DNA from: Dugong dugon | Lineage: Eukaryota; Chordata; Mammalia; Sirenia; Dugongidae | Length of the DNA stretch: 64,000 nt | Assembly: GCA_030035585.1 (NCBI GenBank) | Contig: CM057469.1 | Span: forward strand, 17,044,501 to 17,108,500 | Direction: 5' to 3' | Notes under the pieces: generated by a model | Told to the model about the DNA's origin: nothing | Seen by the model: the letters and a program-made list of their open reading frames with translations, nothing else | Database searches by the model: none | Translations under genes and position numbers: made by a program | In this document: piece by piece, positions 1 through 12,113 of the stretch | How the letters are laid out: every line of letters begins with the position of its first letter | Numbering within the stretch: the stretch's first letter is position 1

Positions 1-226
1 CAGACGGGTGGTCTGTCTTATGAATTAGAAGGTGATACTACTCTCTTGCAAGTGATGTCTTCGTCACACATATGTGTAGTTCATTTCCCCCTCCCGCTGA
101 AAGCCCCATGTTCTGACTGAGAACTGACTCAAGACAGTAGTTATTTTGTGCTTCCCCTTTACCATTGCAGACATGTTGCTTAAAATACCTCCCTCTCTCC
201 AGAGCAGCCAGCATATTTCCTGGCAG

Positions 227-324
227 AAAACCAGTGTGGGACTCCCACTACCCAGATGAGCTGGGCACACCAGCTGGACCAGGCTCAGGAAGAGTGGGGG
301 CAGCTGTTCATGGCCATTGCCCAG
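227..324 (+). pseudogene. KIF28: KIF28 exon: neck / coiled-coil segment
   Basis: This open segment ends QLDQAQEEWGQLFMAIAQ. An AG precedes position 227 and a GTGAGC donor follows 324. The charged, Gln/Glu-rich helix resembles the coiled coil that follows the motor in kinesin-3 proteins. The exon ends in phase 0. The acceptor is less certain than the donor because the upstream pyrimidine tract is only moderate. Confidence 0.65.
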
Positions 325-470
325 GTGAGCCTCACTCCCTCCTCGTGGAGGTTGACCACCACATCACAGCAGCCTCCCGCACATCCAGACACACACTGCT
401 CTCTGAGCTGTTGTCAAGTGGATCATTCTGGTGGGTTTTTTCAACGACTAAGTAATATGTGACATGTGAC

Positions 471-697
471 ATGGAGTCGCTGATGGTGCAGTCTCTGGGT
501 TAACGCACTCGGCTACTAACCAAAAGGTTGGAGGTTTGAGTCTGCCCAGAGGTACCTGGGAAAAAAAGGCCTGGTGGTCTGCTTCTGAAAAATCAGCCGC
601 TGAAAACCCTATAGAGCACAGTTCTACTTTGACACACATGGGGTCACAAGGAGTCAGAGTCAACTCAACGGTAACTAGTTTGGGTTTTACTGGTACT
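471..697 (+). mobile_element. AfroSINE (long variant)
   Basis: A sense copy with a tRNA-like head (GGTTAACGCACTCGGCTAC), a middle block (gcctggtggtctgcttctga) and the tail 'caaggagtcagagtcaac'. It is flanked by 10-bp duplications GACATGTGAC at 461-470 and 698-707. The middle block is also present in the RTE-derived SINE at 49676-49998. Confidence 0.85.
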
Positions 698-1978
698 GAC
701 ATGTGACGTACAACTTATAATAATATTAGTGGCAGAGCTAGGGGGGAGAACAGCAGGGCACAATGTGGAAGGAAGCAGAGAGGCCTAAGTGCACATTGAT
801 GAGTGAAGCTGGGGATCGCATTCAAGGCCACTGGTAATTCAGAATTTGGGGAGAATTTGAGGAATGTGAGTTGTTTTCCAGGGATTGTATGGTGTGACCC
901 TGAACCAAAGTATCTATTCTGGGATTCACTGCCAATATCAGATCAAAAATGGTCTGTGATGTGAATTTTGTCACATGGGGGAGAGAGATGCCCCTCTGCC
1001 TCCCCTCCCCACCACCCCACCCGACGAGGCTTTGGAAAAATCCCCCAGTGGCAATCCAGACCCTAAACACCTGGGAGTGGTGAGAGAGGGTCAGTCTAAA
1101 TCCTGCAGGTTCCTGAAGCCTGGACTAGATGTGAGCCTCTGGCCGCGGGTGTGGGTGGATCTGGGGTCAGGAAGCAGGGTCAAGTCAGGGTCCCAAGAGC
1201 CTAAGGGCTTTGGTGTGGCACGGGGCACACCCAGCAGCCAGAGCTTTATTAAAGTCATGTTCCATGTAAGGGGTTGCTTCAACTCCTAGCTGTAAAGGTC
1301 AAGTAGGATTCCGAGTGCGGGAACACAGATAGGATTGTGGGTTCTGGGGGGACAGTAATGGTTAGAAGGATTTTATTCTCTTTACACTTTATCAGAAAGC
1401 ATTTCAAGATTTAAAATTTTTCCTCTTGCCTGCACAGTTTATTCCAGTCTGTTTGCTATCGAGCCTCTATAAGCACAATAGCAATGAATACTTATATTAA
1501 AGAAGGAAGGGTATTTAGGAAGCCAGAGGAGGGTAATACCACATGCTGTTTCTTGCTGTCAACATCTGGGTATCAAACTAGGCTGCCAGCAGGACTTTGG
1601 GAGAATGAGATGTAGGGTGACAAGTTTAATGGAGACCTGGAGAAGGATTACCCAGGTAGGGCATCAGGCTGGGACATCCAGACAGTTGGGGAGGCGGAAG
1701 GGGGCAAGGCAACAACAGCTGGGAAGGGAAGGAGAGGGTTGGAAACCGGGAGTGTCTTGGAATAGTCCTGTCCAGATATTCCAGGCCCCTGACAGCTGGC
1801 TGCCAGAAGGTTCTCACCCTCCCTCTCAGGGTGCCCTCGGCTCTTCAGTGTTCCTCTTGCGGGTTTGCATTAGTACGCTGTTTGCTTGGTAAGAGGTACA
1901 TACAATGCTGAATGAGAAGTGGTTAGAAACGACGCATTACACACTTGAGTGTGCTGCCCTGTCTGGTGGGAGTGGTAG
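698..1978. other. KIF28 intron, no recognised feature
   Basis: Apart from the AfroSINE target duplication at its start, I see no repeat or exon with usable splice sites here. A short exon bridging phase 0 at 324 to the exon at 1979 could be hidden in it. Confidence 0.4.
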
Positions 1979-2059
1979 ATGATGAAGACCTCCCTCACCT
2001 CCTCAATGTCAGCGAGGACCCCCAGCTCACCAGAGTGCTCAAATACTTCATTCACACTG
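1979..2059 (+). pseudogene. KIF28: KIF28 exon: FHA lead-in
   Basis: It encodes DDEDLPHLLNVSEDPQLTRV and then LKYFIHTG. This matches the conserved kinesin-3 segment just before the FHA domain, where a Pro-His-Leu-Leu/Val-Asn motif is followed by Glu-Asp-Pro. The donor is GTACTG after 2059, and the exon ends with one base of a Gly codon that joins the next exon exactly. The 5' boundary is uncertain: the same frame stays open upstream to about 1945, and phase does not match the exon ending at 324, so another small exon or a different acceptor may exist. Confidence 0.8.
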
Positions 2060-2706
2060 GTACTGACTCCCTGGGATCTACTCCCACACTGCTGTGCTTC
2101 TTGCCCCACCAGCATGTTCATTATTACCACATTTCTGTGGTTTCTGAGAAGGGATCAGTCTTTGAAATTGCTTCTCGGGCTAAATGAATACCAAATACAT
2201 TGGAATACCATGTTTGGTATCGTGGTAACGGCTGGCTTTCCTCACCCCAGCCACTATGTGAGTGAAGCAGATGTGAGAGTCGAGGACAGAGGACAACAAA
2301 CTGCTGTGTGAAGGAAGCAGGGGCTGCTGGGAGAGAGGGCCAACCCGCCCAGAGCCGCCATGATGCTCTCCACAGGGTCAATCACTAGACGGAAACAGCT
2401 TTAAAGAGCAGCACCTTTCCTGAAGCTGTGTCCTAAAGTCCAGACTCAACAGCTTCTTCTTCCAGAATTCACATGAAGCAGGTGGAACTTTAAAGAAAGT
2501 TAGGAACCCCACCAAAAGGGCAGAAAATGCAACAACTATCCATTAAGCAAGGTGACATCCAAGTACCATTATGATTGAAAATTCCAATGGGAAAATTCTT
2601 TCACATGATCCTATTGAAGAGAAAATGTTGCTTCCAAAATATCAGGCATCTTAATAAGGTCAAATCCTGAAAAACTTTTAAAATACATTATTTCAATTCT
2701 TTGCAG

Positions 2707-2761
2707 GTTCATGTGATGCTGGTCAGGCTGCTTCAAATACTATTACCCTTCAAGGTTTGGG
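2707..2761 (+). pseudogene. KIF28: KIF28 exon: FHA domain, first strand region
   Basis: This short 55-nt exon encodes SCDAGQAASNTITLQGLG. It has a TTTGCAG acceptor before it and a strong GTAAGT donor after it. The pattern (Gly-x-Cys-x-x-Gly, then Ile/Leu-Gly-Leu) is that of a kinesin-3 FHA domain. Two bases at each edge complete codons with the neighbouring exons (Gly at both joins). Confidence 0.85.
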
Positions 2762-3618
2762 GTAAGTGTCTATGAATCTGTATCTTTGTCCAACATTAGA
2801 GCATTATGACCACTCAGGACAGAGGAGCTTCTCAAAGGTCATCCAGTCAACATCAGGCCAGACCACAAATCTATCTGGACAACCAAGAGTGAGAAAGTTA
2901 CCAGGCTTTCTGGTGGCCTGCTCAGTGGCCCACTCTAATGTTTATCTAACAAAGCTTCTGGGAAGGGCTTTTTCCCTCTTACTGAAATCCAGTCTTCTGT
3001 GGTCACTTTATGTTTCCTTGGTTCTTGGGAGAAGAGGGAAAGTTAGACTCTGATAATTCCTCACAAGTAGATACAAGCACATCTGGCCAGTAAATGAAGA
3101 GAGTTAAAGGCCAAGCCCAAGATAGGAGCCCCTATCTTTCATGGTCTCATCACTAAGGCAAAAGCATCCTTGATTTCTGTTTGGAGCCCTCTCTGGCTGG
3201 ATTAACAGAAAGCCCAGACATTGGGGGTATTCCCCTCCCCCAGGGACTCCCTAAGGATTTCCCAACAGGAGTTCTTGTGAAACCCTATGGGGCTTTCATA
3301 AAACCAGAGCTGTCTCCCCAGCTCTGATGGCGGGGGATGGGGGTGGGGGCTGCTCCAAGGTTCTCACTCCTCCTTCAGGGACCATTGCATTCTGACTGCC
3401 CTCAGGCTTCCAGCCAGCAAGGCACGGTCAGCTCTTTCCAGAAGAGGCCTGTCCTCCATGTATCTCAGGCTTTTCTGAGCCAAAATACACAGCACACAGC
3501 CCTGTGGGAGGGGTTGCGGAGGGGGACAGTGCCTGCTGGCATCGCCTCACTCTGTGCCATCTCACCTTGCACTGCCAGCCTCCAGTCTGTTCCCTCAGAC
3601 AGTTCCCTGGAACTCCCC
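2762..3618. other. KIF28 intron, no recognised feature
   Basis: Non-repetitive-looking intron sequence between the second FHA exon and the solo LTR. No exon or RNA gene was seen. Confidence 0.4.
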
Positions 3619-4130
3619 TGTCATGGATTGAATTGTGTCCCCCCAAAATATCTGTCACCTTGGCTAGGTCATGATTCCCAGTATTGTATGATTGTCTACC
3701 ATTTTGTCATCTGATGTGATTTCCCTATGTGTTGTAAATCCTATCACTATGGTGTTAATGAGATGGATTAGCGGCAGTTATATGAGGTCTACAAGATTAG
3801 ACAATGTCTTAAGTCAATCTCTTTTGAGATATAAAAGAGAGAAGCGAGCAGAGACACACGGGAACCTCATACCACCAAGAAAGCAACGCCAGGGGCAGAG
3901 CACATTCTTTGGACCTGAGGTTCCTGCGCTGAGATGCTCCCAGACCACGGAAAGACTGATGCATCACAAGGACCTTCCTCCAGAGCCAAGAGAGAGAGAA
4001 AGCCTTCCCTTGGAGCCAGCACCCTAAATTCAGACTTGTAGCCTCTTAGACTGTGAGAGAATAAACCTGTCTTTGATAAAGCCATCTGCTTGTGGTATTT
4101 CTGTTACAGCAGCACTAGATGACTAAGACA
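3619..4130 (+). mobile_element. solo LTR, MaLR/ERVL-like
   Basis: This 512-bp unit begins TGTCATGG and ends AAGACA. It is flanked by an exact 5-bp duplication TCCCC (3614-3618 and 4131-4135). A TATA-like 'atataaaaga' and a later 'gaataaacc' poly(A)-type signal sit where an LTR should have them. There are no internal viral genes. The copy at 41442-42564 belongs to the same family. The family name is not assigned. Confidence 0.85.
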
Positions 4131-4865
4131 TCCCCTCACCTCTCTTTCCAGACCACACTTCCTGTGGGGGACTCTTCTATGTTCAGCACACATGTCTGTA
4201 AATGGCTGAACGTCAATGATGAGCTGAGATTAAAACCTTTCCCACAGGACCCTGGGCCCCATGCAAACAAGGGATATGGAAAGACATGTGTCTCAACATC
4301 CAGAACATTCCATGACAGCCAAATAATTCTAAAATAGTTAGGTAACTAGTTATTCAGGGCAAACAAGGGGTAGCAAATCTGACACCTCTGACTTCCAGCC
4401 CCAAATCTTATAACACATGAATTTATATAGAGGTAGACCCAGAAACAGACCTAAACTTATCTGTAATGTGGTAAGCCAGCGTCCCAAGATCTTCTTCTCA
4501 GACCTCCTTAATTGTTTTCTTTTCACTGTCCCCACCACCCAATCCCATGGCACTGTGACTGTCTGGGTCTCCTGACACCTTGCAGCTGTAGGCACTCAGC
4601 TGGTGTTTATTCCATTAATAAGTTGTGTCATTGTCTCCTGACTCCGTGTGCTCCTTAAGGACAGGATCCTTCTGTCCCTTCTGCACTCATTTTTCTCTCC
4701 ACACACTGTGAGCCACTGCACCGGGAGGACCCCAGAAAATGCTCCAAGCCATTCTTCAGCAGCTGTAGATCTTACTTAATTGTGCAGATAAGAAAGAATA
4801 ACCTAAACTGTTCACTGAAATCATAATTTACTTGGTGACTTAGACAAACTCTTCTGTCTTTTTAG

Positions 4866-4989
4866 AATTTTGGACAAACACGCTTCCTTCACAAATTTGG
4901 ATGTTAAAGTGACAGTAACTCCGTACAGCAAATGCAAGGTTGTCGTTAATGGGGTGCCAATCACTACGAAGACAAAGCTGTAGCATTTG
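4866..4989 (+). pseudogene. KIF28: KIF28 exon: FHA core with premature stop
   Basis: It encodes ILDKHASFTNL, continues through TVTPYSKCKVVVNGVPIT, and ends TKTKL-stop-HL. This is the His-Ala-Ser/Asn-Gly core of a kinesin FHA domain. The acceptor is TTTTTAG and the donor GTAAAC follows 4989. The codon at 4981-4983 is TAG, where family members usually have Gln (a single C-to-T change would do it). The flanking residues Leu and His-Leu are kept, so the frame is otherwise sound. This stop truncates any product in the FHA domain. Confidence 0.9.
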
Positions 4990-5329
4990 GTAAACTTTCC
5001 CTCAGGGACACAGGGTGTCATAAACCTGATCTGAGTGGGAGGACAGGAGGTTCCTGTGGGTGTGCCACATTTTAACATTTTTAACATTTTACTACATTTG
5101 CTCTATTTCATATATAAAATATATGTGCGTATATGTGTACATACATATTTTTTTCTGAACTATTTGAGAGTAAGTTACATTTAGTTACATTAAATACTTT
5201 AGTGTAATATTTCCTAAGAAAAAGTACATTCTCTTACATAACCACAGTACGATGATCAAAAACAGAAAATTAACATGATACAACAGTATTATTTAACCTA
5301 CAAAACTGCTCATATTTCATTAATTATTT

Positions 5330-6290
5330 CCCTAATGCCCTTAGAAATCCTTGCCTAGGGTCCAATCCAACATCATGTGTTGCATTTAGTTGTCATATCT
5401 CTTTGGTCTCCTTAAATCTGGAACAGTTTACCAAGTCTGTCTTTGCCTTTCATGACCCTGACATTTTTAAAACTAAGCATTGGTTGTTTTAGATAATGTT
5501 CCTTAATTTGGGTTTTTATGAAGTTATGCATTTTAGGCAGGAATGCCACAAAACTGATGTTGTGTCCTTCTCGGTGCCTCATACCACCAAGTTATTGATG
5601 AGGCTAAGTTTGATAACTTGACAAAGTAGTATCTGCCAGGTTACTAATTTTCTCTTTTAATTAATAAAAATTTTATGGGGAGATATTGGTAGATATCCAA
5701 TTCCTCATCAAAACTTTCATCCACTAGTTTTATCATTCTTTGAACATTCTTGCCAGCATTGTGATTTTTGTCAAATGGTGAATTTCTAGCTCCATCATTC
5801 TTTCTACATTTATTCGTAGATGTTCTACTATAAGGAAGACATTTTTGCCACTATTCATTTATTCATTTATATCAGTATAAACTGATGAGTTCTATTTTCT
5901 CAGTGGGTTACATTCTGTTGCTTTCATAATTTATTTTGATTCTCAAATTATCCTAGATTTGGCCAGTGGGACCCCCGTCAAGCTGGCTTTTGTGTCTTTT
6001 TGACATGTCCCATCATTCTTCAAGCATTGCCTTACTTTCTGGTATAAGAAAATTCCAGACTCATCTTGTAGTTTCCCATTCCTAGCACTAGAATCTGTCA
6101 TTTCTCCAACGATCCCTAATTCCTTTTAATGGAAAATGGTATTTATAAATCAAGATCTAGTGCTAGGTGTGCTCATTGATATATATCTTTATCTATATCT
6201 TTGTCTATAGCTATAAAACCATGAGTTCATACTGATATCTCCAATTCTAATTCAATACCAATTTAGTCTTCCCTGGCCTGGGTAGGGAAA
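5330..6290. repeat. ancient L1 3'-UTR-like sequence
   Basis: The text around 'tggccagtgggacccccgtc' and 'ttttgacatgtcccatcatt' resembles a 3'-UTR block common to old mammalian L1 elements. No coding frame survives. Orientation and exact edges are uncertain. Confidence 0.45.
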
Positions 6291-6392
6291 CTTTTTTTTT
6301 TTTTTTGGTTAGTTTTCCAGAGCGGTTGTACCAATTTACACTTTCACTACCAGTGTATGAGAATTTTCATTTCTCCAAATCCTTACCAACTC
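6291..6392 (-). repeat. old L1 fragment, antisense
   Basis: A poly(T) tract at 6292-6306 is followed by about 90 bases that match, in antisense, the end of an L1 ORF2 ('ccagagcggttgtaccaatt'). Confidence 0.5.
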
Positions 6393-7245
6393 TTTTTTTT
6401 TTAAATTGTGTTTTAGATGAAGGTTTTACAGAGCAAATTAGTTTCTCATTGAACAATTAAAACATATATTGTTTTCTGACATTGGTTGCCACCCCCACGA
6501 CATGTTAACACTCTCCCCTTCTCGACCTTGAGTTCCCCGTTACCAGCTTTCCTGTCCCCTCTTGCCTTTTCATCCTTGCTCCTGGGCTGGTGTGCCCATT
6601 TAGTCTTATTTCATTTTGTCGGCCTGTCTAATCTTTGGCTGAAGGGTGAACTTCAGAAGTGACTTCAGTACTGAATTAAAACTGAGTCTGGGGGCCATAC
6701 TCTTGGGGTTTCTCCAATCTCTGTCAGACCAGTAAGCCTGGTCTTTTTTTTTTTTTTTTTTTTTTTTTTTTGTGAGTTAGAGTTTTGTTCCGTATTTTTC
6801 TCCAGCTCTGTCCGGGACCCTCTATTGTGATCCCTGTCAGAGCAGTCGGTGGTGATAGCCAGGTACCATCTAGTTGTGTTGGACTCAGTCTGGTGGAGGC
6901 TGTGGTTCTTGTGGTCCATTAGTCCTTTGAACTAACCTTTCCCTTGTGTCTTTGGTTATCTTCATTCTCTTTTGCTCCATACAGGGTGAGACCAGTGGAG
7001 TATGTTAGATGGCCACTTGCAAGCTTTTAAGACCCCAGATGCTACTCACCAAAATAGAATGTAGAACATTTTCTTTATAAACTATGTTATGTCAATTGAG
7101 CTAGATGTTCCCCAAGATCATGGTCCCCAGCCCTCAGCCCAGTAATTCAGTCCCTCAGGCAGTTTGGATGTGTCTATGGAACTTCCATGACCTCGTCATG
7201 GTCAAGTTGTGCTGGCTTCCCCAGTATTGTGTACTGTCTTTGGGT
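6393..7245 (-). mobile_element. 5'-truncated L1, 3' UTR only, antisense
   Basis: It starts with a T-tract, then 'gtgttttagatgaaggtttt', and runs parallel to the 3' UTR of the full-length L1 at 9918-18904, including 'cttttaagaccccagatgct'. It contains a poly(T) run of about 28 bases at 6744-6771 at the same place where the full-length L1 has one. No target duplication was made out. Confidence 0.75.
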
Positions 7246-7299
7246 GGGGAAAATTTTAATGTAATATGTATTTCCCATTTTTCTTCATCTGTAAAATGG

Positions 7300-8470
7300 G
7301 CTTATTTTATCTGCTTAAAATCCTTAAGCCTACTGCACTGCCTTCTCACCAGTCACGAGAAGTGTCTTGACTCCTATCAAAGGCCAATCCTCTCATTGTC
7401 CTCTGCATTCCATCCCCTCTCACCTCCTTGAGGAATCTCCTACCCCTTTTCCTGCATCATCACATACTCTCTGTGGATCATTCCCATCACATGCAAACAT
7501 GCTCCAGTATCTTCCACCATACAAATAAACAAGCAAAGCCCTATGTTGACCCACATCCCCCCTCTAGCTACTGCCACATGTCTTTTTGTTCTTTTTTTTA
7601 ATAACAAAACTAATAAACCTGTTGTTCCCATTTTTTTTATCTCCCAGGCTCTTAGCCTACTCCAATCTGGCTTGTTCCAACCATTCACTGATGTTGTACT
7701 TGACAAGGGTATCAGTGCCCTACATGTTGCCAAATCTAGTAGGCATGTGTCTGTAGTCATCTTACTAAGGTCTCGGAAACATTTGAAGCATTTGAACACT
7801 CTCTCCTTGTTGAAATATTTTACCTGAGAACAATATCCCCTCCTGTTTTTCCTCCAGGCCACCTCTTCCACATTCCCTTTCCTGAGTCCTCCTCATCAAA
7901 CCAATGTTGACATTTTGAGTTTCCAAGGGCTTGGTCCTGGAACTCTTCTTTACCTTGATGCTTTTCCCCAGGTTAATCTCATCCAGTCTCCGTGCTTCTA
8001 AATGCCATTTCAGCCAGAAAACTCTCAACTCCCCTGAGCTCCAGAGTCGTCTATCCAACTACCTATCTCTGCTTGTGTGTCTCAAAGGCATCTCAACCTT
8101 AATAGTGTCCCCAAAAGAGGTCTTGATTCCCCCATGCTTCTTAAATCTGCTTTTGTCCCCTGTTTTCCCATCTTGGCAAATTGCTCAAGTCAAAAATCTA
8201 GTATGCATCCTTTTCCTGATTACGTCATTCAATCTGCCTTTCTCCAACCCCTGTGCCACCGTTTCAATGCAAGCTGCCATCTCTTGCTTAAATGGTTCCC
8301 TTTTTGACCCTCCCAGTACATTTGTCAGTGACAAAAAGATTTTAAATATTTTAAATCAGATCATGACACTCTCCTGCTGAAAAATATTCCATGACATCTC
8401 ACTGCTCTTAAAATGAAATCTAAACTCCAAGCACATGAGCTCTGCATGAACTCACCTTAATAAAACCATG
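7300..8470 (+). repeat. ancient LINE remnant (L2/CR1-like reverse transcriptase?)
   Basis: A degenerate stretch resembles an old mammalian LINE: phrases such as 'gtgatctcatccagtct' (here ttaatctcatccagtctccg) and, near 8350, 'aaatcagatcatgacactct' are typical. The frame is broken many times; short readings such as QRHLNLNS near 8077 recall the end of a reverse transcriptase palm. The family assignment is from memory and tentative (an old L1 is the alternative). Confidence 0.4.
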
Positions 8471-8879
8471 GGTGATGAGCAGTAGGATAAACCCACATAT
8501 ATGCAAAATAATTCATCCCTTTTCCCTACACCAAAATTGCTTTCTCTGAATTTTTGCAAAATAAATTGATTTGAAATTCACCTCCTTGCTCATCTTCTGC
8601 TGAAGTTCCTAGCCAAAATAAACAAGACTTTAAAGTACCAGCCTGGATAATCCGCCCATTCATTTATTTATTCACAAGGATTGATTGCCTTCCCTGCCTG
8701 AGGCTGGTGGGATGGGTGCCATATGAAGCTGAACAAGCTCCAGACTCTGCATTGAAGGTGCTCAGACTCTAGTGAAGACTGTGGGCCCCAACCAGGCAGC
8801 TATATGGGCAGCTCTGGCAGTCAGGCCTTAACCCAGGGGTAAGGAATCCCTAAAGAGTTGAGAGTTCATGACAAGAGGC

Positions 8880-9916
8880 CAAACCACTGCCAACTTGGAG
8901 CCATTAGGGAGATGCAAATAAAAACCACAATGAGATACTACCTGTGATCATTAGGGTTGTGTGTCAACTTGGCTGGGCCATGATTCTCAGTGGTTTGGCA
9001 GTCGTATGATGGTATGATCACTTCCATGATGAGATTTGATATAATGTCATCACTTCCATGATGGGATCTGCTGTGAGTAGCCTATCAGTTGAAAGGGAGT
9101 TTCCCTGGGCATATGGCCTGCATCGAATATAAGTGGACATTCTGGCAAGGCTCGTGGACTTTTGCTCGCTCTGGATCCTGCAGCTGGCTCCTCTGTCTAA
9201 AACTTCGTTCTTGGGACTTGAGCTAGCAGCTTACCTGCGGTCTTGCCTGCCAATTTTGGGATTCATCAGTCTTCACAGACTGTGAGCAGGAACCCTGCTG
9301 TCTGACCTGCCAATCTTGGGTCCCCCAGCCCCATGGCTACATGAATCAGGAGAAGCCTCCAGCCTGACTCATGGATTTGGGACGTTCCAGCCTCTACAAC
9401 CATGTATACCATTTCCTTTACATAAATCTCTCTATATAGATATTTATATGCTTTACTGGTTTTGTTTCTCTAGAGAACCCAACCTAAGACACCACCTTAC
9501 CCCCATTAGAATGGCAATGATAAGAAGAAAAAAAACAAACAAACAGAAAACAATAGGTGTTGTTGAGGTTGTCGAGAAACTAGAACCCTCATCCATTGCT
9601 GGTGGGAATGTAAAATGGTACAGCCACTGTAGAATACAGTTTGGTGGTTACTCAAAAAGTTGAACACGGAACTACTATATGACCCACGAATCCCAATTCT
9701 TGGTATATACCCAGAAAAAGTGAAAGCAGGAATGCAAACAGAAACCTGTACACCAATGTTCATTGCAGCACTTTTCACAATAGCCAAAAGATGGAAACCA
9801 AAACATCCATCAATAGATGAATGGATAAACAGAATGTTGTATACACACACAATGGAATACTACTTAGCCATAAAGAGAAATGAAGTCCTGCTACATGCTA
9901 CAATATAGATGAACCT
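8880..9916 (+). repeat. older L1, sense, first part (interrupted)
   Basis: ORF2 3'-end sequence ('gggagatgcaaataaaaacc', then from 9493 'ccattagaatggcaatgata' through 'tggaatactacttagccata'). It is split by an LTR-like element (8946-9490) and then by the full-length L1. It resumes at 19132. The partial protein reading around 9660-9908 is that of an L1 ORF2 C-terminus. Confidence 0.8.
8946..9490 (+). mobile_element. LTR-like element inside the older L1
   Basis: It starts near 'tgtgtgtcaacttggctggg' and ends 'gagaacccaacctaagaca', breaking the L1 phrase 'gagatactacct...accccattag'. The ends (TGTG... and ...ACA) and the near-match of flanking ACTACCT and ACCACCTT suggest a solo LTR or similar insertion. 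Edges are approximate. Confidence 0.55.
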
Positions 9917-9939
9917 TTTTTTTTTTTTTTTTTTTTTTT

Positions 9940-11240
9940 ATTGTACTTCAGGTGAAGGCTTACAGAACAAATAGTTTCTCATGAAACAGTAGTACACATG
10001 TTGTTTTATGACATTGGTTAACAACCCCACAACATATTAAGCCTCTAAATTCTCAACCTTTTTTTTTTTTTTTGATGAAAATACAGATAGCCAAAGATAC
10101 ACCGTTTCAAAAATTTCTACATACACAGTTCAGTGACATTGACTACTCTCTTCCAACTGTGCTGTTATTCTCACTTAAGATGAAGGCTTACAGAACAAAA
10201 TAGTTTCTCATTTAACAGTTACTACACGTGTTGCCCTATGACAATGGTTAACAATCTCACAACACATCAACAATATCCTTACTCCACCTTGTGTTCCCTA
10301 TCACCAGGGGACTTCCTTGTCCCCTTCTGTCTTCTGGCCCTTGTCACTGGACTACTGTACCTCATTAGTCTCATTTGGTTTTTTTTTTTTTTTTTAACAC
10401 CATTTCAAAACTTTTTTTTTTTTTTTTTTATATATATTTTATTGTACTTCAGGTGAAAGCTTACAGAGCAAATAGTTTCTCATGAAATAGTACTACACAT
10501 GTTGTTTTTTTTGACATTGGTTAACAACCCCACAACGTATTAAGCCTCTAAATTCTCAACCTTTTTTTTTGATGAAAATTACAGATGGCCAAAGATACAC
10601 CGTTTCAAAATTTTCTACATTCACAGTTCAGTGACATTGACTACGCTCTTCCAACTGTGCTGTTATTCTCACTTAAGATGAAGGCTTACAGAACAAAATA
10701 GTTTTTCATTTAACAGTTACTACACATGTTGCCCTATGACAATGGTTAACAATCTCACAGCACATCAAGAATATCCTTACTCCACCTTGTGTTCCCTATC
10801 ACCAGGGGGCTTCCTTGTCCCCTTCTGTCTTCTGGACCTTGTCAGTGGACTATTGTACCTCTTTAGTCTCATTTGTTTATTTATTTATTTATTTATTTTT
10901 ATTTTATTTAAACACCATTTCAAAACTTTTTACTTACACATTTAAGTGATATTGACTATGCTCTTCCAATTGTGCTGCCATTCTCGCCCAAGATGAAGGC
11001 TTACAGGACAAAACAGCCTCCCATTTAATAGTTACTACAAATGTTGCCCTATAACAGTGGTCAACAATCTCACAACACATCGACAGTGTCCTTACTCAAT
11101 TTGTGTTCCTTATCATCAGTTTCCTACTCCCCCTCTGCCTTCTGGCCTTTGTCACCGGACTCCTGTACCTCGTTAGTCCCATTTAGTTTTACTGGGCTGT
11201 CCACTCCCAGGCTTAACATCGAACCTCAAAAGTAACCTCA
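9940..11240 (-). repeat. duplicated 3' UTR blocks of L1 copy 1
   Basis: 'ttgtacttcaggtgaa' occurs at 9941 and 10442 and the two following stretches run in parallel for about 500 bases. The sub-block starting 'gatgaaggcttacag' occurs three times (about 10180, 10678 and 10992). Each unit ends in a long T-run or T/A-rich tract (10062-10076, 10379-10395, 10412-10429, 10874-10912). In L1 orientation this is a tandem array of tails. Confidence 0.85.
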
Positions 11241-12113
11241 CCACTGAGCTGAAAGGGTGTCTGGGGGCCACACTCTTGAGGTTTCTCCAGTATTCTTTAG
11301 GCCAGTAAATCTGGTCTTTTTTTTTTTTTTTTTGGTGAGTTAGAATTATGCTTTACATCCTTCTCCAGCTCTGTCCAGAACCCTCTGTTGTGATCCTGGT
11401 GGTAGCCGGGCACCATCTAGCTATACTGGACTCAGTCTGGTGAAGGTCTTGGTAGCTGTGGACAATTAGTCCTTTGGACTAATGTTTTCATTGTATCCTG
11501 TTCTCTTCTTTCTCCCTTGCTCCCAAAGGGATGAGACCAGTGTAGTATCTTAGATGGCCACTCACAGGCTTTTAAGACCCCAGACACTACTCACCAAGGT
11601 AGAATGTAGAGCATTATCTTTATAAGTAGTGTCATGCCAATTGAGCTAGATGTTCCCTGAGCCCATGGTCCCCAGAGCCTCCGTCCAACAACTCAGTCCC
11701 TCGGGGAGTTTGGATGTGTCCATGGGGCCTCCATGACCTTTCCTTGTGCAGGTTGTGTTAGTTTCCCTTGTACTGTGTACTGTCTCACCTCTCACCCAAG
11801 ATACCACTTATCTATTGCCTATTTAGTATTTCCCCCCAACCCCTCCCATCCCTGGTAACCAACAAGGATTGTTACATTTTGCATGTGAATTTTTTCATGG
11901 GTTTTTACAATAGAGGTCTCATACAATATTTGTCCTTTTGTGATTGACTTATTTCACTCAGCATAATGTCCTCCAGTTTCATCCATGTTATGAGATGCTT
12001 CACAGATTCATTGTTGTTCTTTCTCGTTGCATAGTACTCCATTGTGTGTATGTACCATAGTTTGTTTATCCATTCATCTGTTGATGGGCACTCACGTTGT
12101 TTCCATCATTTTG

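Noticed and set aside
165..455. 96-codon frame overlapping the first exon
   Set aside because: The KIF28-like coiled coil is in another frame (codons in register with 256) and is bounded by splice sites. The longer frame is a shadow.
3337..4027. Frames over the solo LTR
   Set aside because: They straddle the LTR boundary and have no codon or domain support. A solo LTR carries no viral genes.
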